The translations under genes were made by a program, and so were the position numbers. A stretch of DNA of 29,304 nt from SZUA-1377 sp964622255 (GTDB lineage Bacteria; Campylobacterota; Campylobacteria; Campylobacterales; QNZT01), in contig CAZUPK010000064.1 of NCBI GenBank assembly GCA_964622255.1, positions 1 through 29,304 of the forward strand. The letters run 5' to 3'. Under the pieces are notes generated by a model that worked only from the letters and a program-made list of their open reading frames with translations, did no database searches and was not told where the DNA came from. Each line of letters starts with the position of its first letter. The stretch's first letter is position 1. This document shows, in pieces, positions 23,596-29,304 of this stretch.

Positions 23596-24969
23596 TTAAT
23601 CAATCATTTCTTTAGCTTTCTTTATAACATCGGTTATGTTAGCCTTTATCCATCTACTATCCATCCACTCCTGAGGACGAACCATAACTCCTTGAACCAT
23701 CAATCCAAAGTGAAGATGATCTCCAAGTGCGAGTCCGGTCATACCTGTCTTAGCCACGATCTGCTTAGCCTTTACTATCTCACCTTTATCAGTTAAAAAC
23801 TGACTGCAGTGTCCATAAAGAGAGTAAAATCCTAAACCGTGATAAATAATAAGATTATTTCCATAGATACCGTTATATTTTGCAAACACTGTCAAACCAC
23901 GATTTGAACTGACTATATCAGCCTCTTTTACACTTGCAAAATCTATCCCCATATGGTATGACTCACTCACTATATTATCTTTAGTTTTGTAATAATAATA
24001 CCTATGATCTCCAAAAGTTCCAACAACCTTTCCATTTCTTAAAGGATAAAATCTATTTATTTTAAAATCAACGATTTTATTATTATCAACCGGTGTAGTA
24101 ACCTTCCTTATCAAATCTTCATTTGCTATACGATATGTTTCATTGACATATCTTAACTTTTGAAGTCTATTTAGTTTAGCACTCTCTTCTGGTTTATCTT
24201 CTGCAAGTTGAACTATCTTTCCATCTATAAAACTATCTTTTGCATTTATGTAACTAACCCTATATTTTCTGTTTTTCAAATAAAGTGCCACCCTTTGTTT
24301 TGAGATATTTCCGGCTTTATCTTCTGCAACAACCCAAGCAGTAAAACTTTTTTGAAAAATAGGCCAAGCTATTAAAGAGATATAATAATCCTTTTTATAA
24401 AAGGGATTTGGTATAAACTTTTTCTTAAAATTTGTAGTTATATAGACATTTTTCAAATTTTTATCTCTTGCTCTAAAGATAACCACTGCACTTCCACCTT
24501 TAGAAATACCATAACTATTTGCAACAACTAAAACAGAAGGTCTCTGCTTATCTATATGAACTATAGCTTTTTTTACAGTTTTATTACCCCTTAGCATACC
24601 CCAAAGACTTTTATCTCTAGCTATTACTGTTAGTTTTAAGATATTGTTTTTAGCTAAGATGCCGGACTTTGGAAAATTTACTTTTAAACGATATTTTTTC
24701 TCCCCATTTAAAGATTTTTCAGCTAGTTTTACCTCATTTTCACCATCATAAAAACTAGCTTCAACAGATCTTAAACCATAGTTATCTTTTATAGGTATTT
24801 CAAAACTCTTTTTAGGGTTCCAATATATTGTCTTTTCTAACTCAACTATAGGCTTAACTTTCTCAAACCTAGAATCACTTTGCAAAAAATACATCACGGC
24901 AAATATAGCCAATATAACAAAAAGAAAAAAGTATAACCTAAAACCAGTTCTTTTCCTATCAACATACAT
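23596..24969 (-). CDS. M23-family peptidoglycan endopeptidase (Pgp3/Csd-like)
   Basis: This membrane-anchored or exported LytM-type metallopeptidase has 457 residues. One N-terminal hydrophobic segment (about 11-29) is followed by a long beta-rich periplasmic region and then the C-terminal M23 domain. Zinc-site residues are His339 and Asp343 (HMGIDFA), and His418/His420 (GDHLHFGL), so the site is complete. Members near lpxC and thrB in Campylobacter (Pgp3) trim peptidoglycan cross-links and set helical cell shape, so the same role is inferred here. It starts 1 nt after the nrnA stop. minC follows across a heptamer repeat. Confidence 0.9.
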   Translation of the reverse strand: MYVDRKRTGFRLYFFLFVILAIFAVMYFLQSDSRFEKVKPIVELEKTIYWNPKKSFEIPIKDNYGLRSVEASFYDGENEVKLAEKSLNGEKKYRLKVNFPKSGILAKNNILKLTVIARDKSLWGMLRGNKTVKKAIVHIDKQRPSVLVVANSYGISKGGSAVVIFRARDKNLKNVYITTNFKKKFIPNPFYKKDYYISLIAWPIFQKSFTAWVVAEDKAGNISKQRVALYLKNRKYRVSYINAKDSFIDGKIVQLAEDKPEESAKLNRLQKLRYVNETYRIANEDLIRKVTTPVDNNKIVDFKINRFYPLRNGKVVGTFGDHRYYYYKTKDNIVSESYHMGIDFASVKEADIVSSNRGLTVFAKYNGIYGNNLIIYHGLGFYSLYGHCSQFLTDKGEIVKAKQIVAKTGMTGLALGDHLHFGLMVQGVMVRPQEWMDSRWIKANITDVIKKAKEMID

Positions 24970-24970
24970 C

Positions 24971-25903
24971 TTATATATCCATCCCCTCTATTATTTCATA
25001 TTTTGCTTCTAACGAAGCGGTAAAACCAGCCGCATTATGATGTCCACCACCACCATACTTTATAGCGATTTTAGAAACATCGATATCTCCTTTACTTCTT
25101 AGTGAAAATTTATACTCTCCGTTATCAAGCTCTCTTAAAAATAGAGCTAATTTTACAGTGGCTAAGCTTATAAGTATATTTACCAAATGTTCACTATCAC
25201 TTTTAGTGGCCCCTGTTTTTAAAAAGTCACTTTGGGTTACTTTCCCCACTCCAACTTTAGCATCTTTTTTAAGCTCTATACTTTTTAAAAAAAGTTCGGT
25301 TAAACGAAGCTTTGCTAAAGAGTTTCTTTGCTTTAGATTCTCCCCAACCTTAACTGGGTCAACACCTATTTTTACAAGTTCGAATGCTATCTTGAACACT
25401 TTATCATCAACACCTCTATGGATAAAAAACTCCGTATCACTAACAAGTCCGGTATAGATACAAGTTGCTATATCTCTACTTATAAGCTCATTATTTTTAG
25501 TTAAAAAATCATAAACAACCAAAGAGGCACTTGGACGATTTGGATTTACTATGTTGTAAGTTCCATAGTCTGTATTTGACTTATGGTGATCTATATTTAT
25601 TATCTCATTTTCAACCTTTTCTATACCCAACCTTTTAAAATCAGCACTATCCAAAGCTATCAACAAATCATATTTTGAAGGCAAAACAGACTTAAACCTT
25701 TTAAAATTTGGTAAAAAATCATATTCCATAGGCAACTGACTAGAACTATTGTAAAGATAGACCTTTTTACCCATCCTTTTTAAAACAGCATACATTGCAA
25801 GTGCAGAGGAGATAGTATCTCCATCAGGATTTATATGGGTAGCTAACACTATATTTTTTGCATCTTTTATTTTTTTATAAGCTTCAGTATAAGCCTTAGT
25901 CAT
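24971..25903 (-). CDS. nrnA: DHH/DHHA1 phosphoesterase, NrnA-like
   Basis: This is probably a bifunctional oligoribonuclease and 3'-phosphoadenosine-5'-phosphate phosphatase. The protein has 310 residues. The DHH domain has His23, Asp27 and Asp29 (THINPDGDT), Asp85 (ALDSAD) and Asp105-His106-His107 (INIDHHKSN). The C-terminal DHHA1 domain ends in the nucleic-acid-binding GGGGHHNAAGF. Its start overlaps the VKOR-glutaredoxin gene as ATGA. DHH family members also include cyclic dinucleotide phosphodiesterases, but the lack of extra domains favours NrnA. Confidence 0.88.
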   Translation of the reverse strand: MTKAYTEAYKKIKDAKNIVLATHINPDGDTISSALAMYAVLKRMGKKVYLYNSSSQLPMEYDFLPNFKRFKSVLPSKYDLLIALDSADFKRLGIEKVENEIINIDHHKSNTDYGTYNIVNPNRPSASLVVYDFLTKNNELISRDIATCIYTGLVSDTEFFIHRGVDDKVFKIAFELVKIGVDPVKVGENLKQRNSLAKLRLTELFLKSIELKKDAKVGVGKVTQSDFLKTGATKSDSEHLVNILISLATVKLALFLRELDNGEYKFSLRSKGDIDVSKIAIKYGGGGHHNAAGFTASLEAKYEIIEGMDI

Positions 25904-26736
25904 TTTTCATCTCTATCACAACTTTTCTCTTCTAAAAGCTCTATACCACATCCATCATCACTCTTACTAGCACCACCAAGAAGATCTACTGGTGCAGAAA
26001 CCGCTTGAGTATTTTTAGTTTGAGTATTTTGAGTATTTTCTTTATCCTTTGAAAAATACTTTATAATATCCACATCTCCATTTATTATCTCCACCTCCCT
26101 ATCATTTTTTATAACCAAAACAGGTATGGTTTCATATCCCAAATACTTTATAAAATTTCTAGCCTCTATACTTTTAGCATCAAGTTTTTTATACTCTATA
26201 CCCTCTTTTTTTAAAAACTCTTTTACCTTTTTACAATGAGGACAAGTTTTAGACTGGATAAGATAGTTACCACCATCTCCTATAAAACTTTTCGATACCG
26301 GTATAGCAAGTAGATATAAAGCTGTTAAAGGTGCTAAAATAGCCGGAAGTAAAAAGAAAAACTTTTCTCTCATAGTAAATAAAGCTATAATCAAGAGTGA
26401 ACTATAAACACCTAAGCAAAACTTACAAAGCTCTGGAGATGCAAAGTATTGATACCCTATCATAATAGTCTCAAATACTATCATAGCACTAAGCAATATA
26501 AAAAAATATCTTTTTGAAAAAGCTCTTATGTATGTAAAATACCCAAACAAAAAAAGCACTACTGCTGATAGCACACCTATATAGTTAAGCCAAATAGCAG
26601 GTATATTTAAAAGCCCTCCGGCTAACTCACACCCTTTTGAGTGACAAAGTGAAGAGTGATTTAACTTCAAAACCGTCTCCGTAACAAGATACACCAAAAA
26701 CAGTAGTGGTAAGTAAACAAAAGATAATTTTCTCAT
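25900..26736 (-). CDS. VKOR-glutaredoxin-like fusion, membrane thiol oxidoreductase
   Basis: The 278-residue protein fuses a membrane VKOR-like domain to a glutaredoxin-like domain. Four to five hydrophobic segments occupy about 6-145. Loop Cys31 and Cys36 (SLCHSKGCELAGG) and the active-site pair Cys104/Cys107 (PELCKFCLGVY) match VKOR. The C-terminal domain has Cys165/Cys168 (KTCPHCKKVKEFL) and the cis-Pro loop TIPVLV. A Gln/Thr/Asn tail (NTQNTQTKNTQ) and two last Cys follow. VKORs reoxidise disulfide-forming partners using quinones, so periplasmic disulfide formation is likely; supporting c-type cytochrome maturation is my inference. AAGGAAG precedes the ATG. It heads the long minus-strand cluster. 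Confidence 0.85.
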   Translation of the reverse strand: MRKLSFVYLPLLFLVYLVTETVLKLNHSSLCHSKGCELAGGLLNIPAIWLNYIGVLSAVVLFLFGYFTYIRAFSKRYFFILLSAMIVFETIMIGYQYFASPELCKFCLGVYSSLLIIALFTMREKFFFLLPAILAPLTALYLLAIPVSKSFIGDGGNYLIQSKTCPHCKKVKEFLKKEGIEYKKLDAKSIEARNFIKYLGYETIPVLVIKNDREVEIINGDVDIIKYFSKDKENTQNTQTKNTQAVSAPVDLLGGASKSDDGCGIELLEEKSCDRDEK

Positions 26737-26864
26737 ATACTTCCTTTATTTTATCTAATCTAATGCTGAATTTTATCACATTTGTAAATAATATAAAAAA
26801 TAAGCTAAAGAAAAACAATTTTTTGTCGATTTACATTAGAAACAAAAAAATAAAGGATTTTGGT

Positions 26865-27536
26865 ATGAAAAGAAAAGCATTTTCAATGGTAGAGTTAATC
26901 TTTGTGATCATTATCATAGGTATTTTAGCCGCAACAGCAATACCTAAGTTTGGTAATATAAAAGATAGAGCAAAAATAAACAGCGAGTATTCTGCACTAT
27001 CTGGTTTAGAGTCGGCAATAACTGCCAAAATAGAGTTTAATATGGAAGATAAAAACAATATCGCCATAGATTGGCACAACACCTCTTTTGGTTCAAGTTC
27101 AGCTCAAACATATCAAAAAGCAAATACGGACAAGAGTGTTTTTGGAGCTATTTCTAAACAGGGTGATAGTTTAAGGATCGCCGCATTTATCGATCTAAAC
27201 AAAGATGGAAATGTTAGTGATTCAAATGTTACATATGATGTTTATATGATAGAAGGAGCAGCAAGTAACCATATAACAGGAGTCCAAAAGGCTACCGATG
27301 TTCACGGAAGACCTGATAAAAATGATGTTTGGATATTTAACGGTTCACCACTAAACATAACTGTAGAAAGCGGAGCTTCGGCAACTCAAAAAATCTTACA
27401 TCCAGGAGATCTAAAACTTATAGATATAGAAGGAGTAAAAAATATCCAATACCAAAAAGCAAAACCTTCAGCTGACAATCAGTTAGCCGTCAAAGATAGC
27501 AATAACAACTATCTTACTATAACACCTGTAAACTAA
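26865..27536 (+). CDS. type II pseudopilin / type IV pilin-like protein 1
   Basis: The protein has 223 residues from ATG 26865, with AAGGA 7 nt upstream. The short leader MKRKA is followed by mature Phe1 and Glu5 (FSMVELIFVIIIIGILA), a standard pilin N-terminus with Ala rather than Gly at -1. A globular domain follows the helix; it contains the Ca-loop-like DLNKDGNVSDSN and RPDKNDVWIF. No Cys is present. It pairs with the paralogue 11 nt downstream, sharing the N-terminus, the PDKNDxWI block and an acidic Asp loop. It is probably processed by the prepilin peptidase of this window. No secretion or pilus ATPase is nearby, so the machine is unknown. Confidence 0.88.
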   Translation: MKRKAFSMVELIFVIIIIGILAATAIPKFGNIKDRAKINSEYSALSGLESAITAKIEFNMEDKNNIAIDWHNTSFGSSSAQTYQKANTDKSVFGAISKQGDSLRIAAFIDLNKDGNVSDSNVTYDVYMIEGAASNHITGVQKATDVHGRPDKNDVWIFNGSPLNITVESGASATQKILHPGDLKLIDIEGVKNIQYQKAKPSADNQLAVKDSNNNYLTITPVN

Positions 27537-27547
27537 GACTATATCTT

Positions 27548-28177
27548 ATGAAAAAAGGTGCATTTACGATAACGGAGCTTATCTTCGTTATCGTAATAAT
27601 AGGCATACTATCGGTAGTGGCTATACCAAAGTTTTCCGATATAAAAAATAGAGCAAAAATCTCAAATGAGCTTTCAACAGCATCAGCAATACAAACAAAT
27701 CTTCAAAATATACATGGCGAGTGGACACTAAATGAAGAAGATTTTGACTGGGACGGGGACGGTGTGGTAGATGATATAGAGCATCAATTTTCAAAAAGCG
27801 GTTTTCCCATAGATCTTAGTAAAAACTCAGATCCCTTTGGAAAGATCTTTAACTCTAAAAAAAGTAACTTTACAAAAAGACAAGGCCCGATAACAAAAAA
27901 CAATATCACATATATCATATATACCTCCATAGCTTCCGATCCTACTTTGGGAGTAGAAGCAAAAAAGATAGACAACCCTTTCAAACCTGATAAAAATGAT
28001 TTTTGGATCTATATAGTAGATACAAATGTCTCAAATGGTTGCACCATATCTTCAGACTATACAAAAACTTACAAAGTTAGTGCAGGAAACTTTTTGCTTG
28101 TAGATGTAAATGGCACTCTGCCTATAAATCTTTCCTCTTTGGACCTTGGGATAAACTTTATTGCAAAGTGTTTTTAA
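27548..28177 (+). CDS. type II pseudopilin / type IV pilin-like protein 2
   Basis: The protein has 209 residues. The leader MKKGA is followed by mature FTITELIFVIVIIGIL with Phe1 and Glu5. The globular part has a striking Asp cluster, DWDGDGVVDDIEHQF (about 65-79), resembling an EF-hand or dockerin calcium loop. It shares PDKNDFWIY with the first pseudopilin. Two Cys near the C-terminus (SNGCTISS and IAKCF) can form the disulfide loop typical of pilins. It follows pseudopilin 1 by 11 nt, with only a weak ribosome binding site. Confidence 0.88.
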   Translation: MKKGAFTITELIFVIVIIGILSVVAIPKFSDIKNRAKISNELSTASAIQTNLQNIHGEWTLNEEDFDWDGDGVVDDIEHQFSKSGFPIDLSKNSDPFGKIFNSKKSNFTKRQGPITKNNITYIIYTSIASDPTLGVEAKKIDNPFKPDKNDFWIYIVDTNVSNGCTISSDYTKTYKVSAGNFLLVDVNGTLPINLSSLDLGINFIAKCF

Positions 28178-28202
28178 CACTTCTTATCAACAACTTAATA
28201 TT

Positions 28203-28220
28203 ATTATTTAATCAAATAAT
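28203..28220 (+). terminator. possible AT-only hairpin after the pseudopilin pair
   Basis: ATTATTT (28203-28209) pairs perfectly with AAATAAT (28214-28220) around a 4-nt loop and is followed by a T-rich tract. The stem has no GC pair, so termination would be weak. It separates the pseudopilins from the sigma-54 promoter. Confidence 0.3.
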
Positions 28221-28256
28221 TTTATTTTAATCTTATTTTTGTTAATATCTTCATCC

Positions 28257-28276
28257 TGTTGGCATACTTTTTGCTT
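28257..28276 (+). promoter_or_regulatory. sigma-54 (RpoN) promoter
   Basis: The sequence TTGGCAT-N5-TTGCT has GG at 28261-28262 and GC at 28273-28274, separated by exactly the required 10 nt. It matches the -24/-12 consensus TGGCAC-N5-TTGC at all key positions. Transcription would start near 28286, leaving a short leader before the ATG at 28312. Known RpoN genes in Campylobacterota are mostly flagellar; here the downstream genes encode a cytochrome lipoprotein and an Lcl-domain protein. Confidence 0.8.
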
Positions 28277-28311
28277 TGAAAAAAATAAAATCATAATAAA
28301 AAAGGAACTCT

Positions 28312-28734
28312 ATGAAACAACTCTTTTTATCCATAGTGATACTCTTTAGTTTCAGCGGATGTAGGTTTGACTCTATCAAATCAAAACTCTTTTCTCTTTT
28401 CAAAGATAAAAACCAAACAGCTCCCGCTCCGCCACCTCCAGTGGCAAATACAAAACCAATCCCTCCAAAACCGATAAATCCCAAAAAACTATACACTTCA
28501 AAGTGTGCGGGATGTCACGGCATGTGGGGTGGCGCAAAAGCAATGGGAGTTAGCAAACCTCTTTTTAACCAAAAAGCGGTTGTTTTAGCTCAAAAACTAA
28601 AAGCCTACAAAAAAAATCCCGCTTATGGCTACACTGGAAGAAAAAAGATTATGCAGTATGTAGCCGGAGGCATAACAAACAATGAGATAGAGGCTTTAGC
28701 AAACTATATAGAAAAAAATTTCAAAAAACAATAA
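28312..28734 (+). CDS. lipoprotein c-type cytochrome, single haem
   Basis: The protein has 140 residues. A lipoprotein signal peptide ends FSFSGC (lipidated Cys17). A proline-rich spacer (about 37-58, APAPPPPVANTK) is followed by a class I cytochrome c domain. The haem motif is CAGCH (Cys65-His69) and the probable axial Met is Met114 in KKIMQYVAGG, followed by the typical C-terminal helix NEIEALANYIEKNF. It would shuttle electrons while tethered to a membrane; the partner is unknown. AAGGA precedes the ATG. It is the first gene behind the sigma-54 promoter, and its 3' end carries the ribosome binding site (AAGGAG) of the next gene. Confidence 0.9.
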   Translation: MKQLFLSIVILFSFSGCRFDSIKSKLFSLFKDKNQTAPAPPPPVANTKPIPPKPINPKKLYTSKCAGCHGMWGGAKAMGVSKPLFNQKAVVLAQKLKAYKKNPAYGYTGRKKIMQYVAGGITNNEIEALANYIEKNFKKQ

Positions 28735-28744
28735 GGAGAAAATT

Positions 28745-29218
28745 ATGAAAAAAACAACAAAACTCATCTTAGGAGCGCTCTTTATCAGTGCGGTTAGTGT
28801 AGTGGTAACAGCTACTTGTAACGGTAACTTGGATATGCATGGGTTTAAGATAACAAACTTAGGAGCCCCAGAAGATGCAAATGATGCTACAACAAAAACT
28901 TATGTAGATCAACTCATCATAGCAAGTGCCAGCGGAGGATATCCTACACAGATTTCAGATCTTCAAGATGCTAAAAATCATAAAAGTGCATTAAATACTT
29001 GCTCAGAGATGGGAGGAGGTTGGAGACTTCCTACTTTAAGTGAAATAGCAAATCTTTGTGCAAGTGCAAGAGGAAATTGCACTTATGGTGGCTGGGTTTG
29101 GACTGCAACTGGATACCAAGATGGCAGTGCAGATTATTGGAGATTATATTTACCTACAAATTCACAAAATAATTGGGGTAGAAGAGATTATTCATATAAA
29201 TTTTATTGTGTAAGATAA
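28745..29218 (+). CDS. exported protein: tail-fibre-like motif plus Lcl/DUF1566 domain
   Basis: The 157-residue protein has a signal peptide (about 1-24, LILGALFISAVSVVV). It is followed by NLDMHGFKITNLGAPEDAND and ATTKTYVDQL (about 28-56), a motif typical of phage tail-fibre stalk repeats of the form hKITNLxxPxxxxDAATKxYVD. The C-terminal part (about 75-157) matches the Lcl/DUF1566 type, a C-type-lectin-like fold: CSEMGGGWRLPTLSEIANL, then GGWVWTATGY, DYWRLYL and a final KFYCVR. Such domains often bind ligands on cell surfaces. Function here is unknown; a surface adhesin is my inference. It lies 10 nt after the cytochrome gene, with AAGGAG at the junction. Confidence 0.8.
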   Translation: MKKTTKLILGALFISAVSVVVTATCNGNLDMHGFKITNLGAPEDANDATTKTYVDQLIIASASGGYPTQISDLQDAKNHKSALNTCSEMGGGWRLPTLSEIANLCASARGNCTYGGWVWTATGYQDGSADYWRLYLPTNSQNNWGRRDYSYKFYCVR

Positions 29219-29220
29219 CT

Positions 29221-29304
29221 ATGAAAAAGTTACTCCTACTTCTTTTTACTTTACAAAGTCTCTTTGGCTTTGATAAAAGTTGCATAGAGCTTGAAGTGGT
29301 AAGA
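29221..29304 (+). CDS. start of an exported protein (3' end outside window)
   Basis: Two nt after the previous stop, ATG opens a frame that runs off the window with 28 residues visible. A classic signal peptide, MKKLLLLLFTLQSLFGF, is followed by DKSCIELEVVR. Too little is present to name a family. It is probably the third gene of the sigma-54-controlled unit. Confidence 0.6.
   Translation, partial: MKKLLLLLFTLQSLFGFDKSCIELEVVR

Noticed and set aside
26706..26864. Longer in-frame start for the first pseudopilin, adding about 53 residues
   Set aside because: ATG 26865 has a good ribosome binding site and gives a canonical short prepilin leader; the extension lies in the divergent promoter region.

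Overview
The window is AT-rich bacterial chromosome (roughly two thirds A+T), densely coding, with short or overlapping gene junctions and frequent TTG starts. Gene content and order point to the Campylobacterota (epsilonproteobacteria). The markers are uppS-prepilin peptidase-lptF-truA; htrA followed by a CprRS-like two-component pair; clpS-clpA-aat; and M23 peptidase-minC-lpxC-tsaB-thrB-ylxR-infB-rbfA-rimP-ribD. Genus cannot be fixed from sequence alone. This assignment rests on remembered family and synteny knowledge, not a search.

Layout. 1-630: 3' part of a gene for a Trp-rich protein with repeated GW...GFW modules. 631-4231 (minus): small exported protein, truA, lptF, prepilin peptidase and uppS, tightly overlapping. 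4232-4799: the only long gene-free stretch. It holds a strongly structured element on the minus strand that resembles an IscB/TnpB omega RNA or IS200/IS605 end, with no nuclease or transposase gene, stopping about 21 nt before the uppS start codon. 4800-7831 (plus): periplasmic HtrA-type protease and a CprR/CprS-like two-component system. 8109-8732 (minus): bioD. 8855-12018 (plus): clpS-clpA-aat, a complete bacterial N-degron module. 12007-14347 (minus): the three-gene AmmeMemoRadiSam set, with a 4 x 7 bp tandem repeat between two of its genes. 14453-15016 (plus): a DedA-like membrane protein.

15162-26736 (minus): fourteen co-directional genes, probably one or a few long transcripts. In transcription order they are a VKOR-glutaredoxin fusion, an NrnA-type DHH phosphoesterase, an M23 endopeptidase, minC, lpxC, tsaB, thrB, ylxR, infB, rbfA, rimP, ribD, a lipoprotein and a haem-binding-domain protein. 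They link envelope, division and translation functions. A 6 x 7 bp tandem repeat lies before minC. 26865-29304 (plus): two tandem type II pseudopilins carrying Ca-loop-like Asp motifs. After them a near-perfect sigma-54 promoter precedes a lipoprotein cytochrome c, a tail-fibre/Lcl (DUF1566) fusion protein and the start of another exported protein.

Most notable: the orphan omega-RNA-like element abutting uppS; the sigma-54-driven cytochrome/Lcl surface cluster; the AmmeMemoRadiSam operon; the heptamer repeats placed exactly between a stop codon and the next ribosome binding site; and a ylxR gene whose conserved N-terminus is encoded upstream of its first ATG, implying a non-standard (ATA) start.
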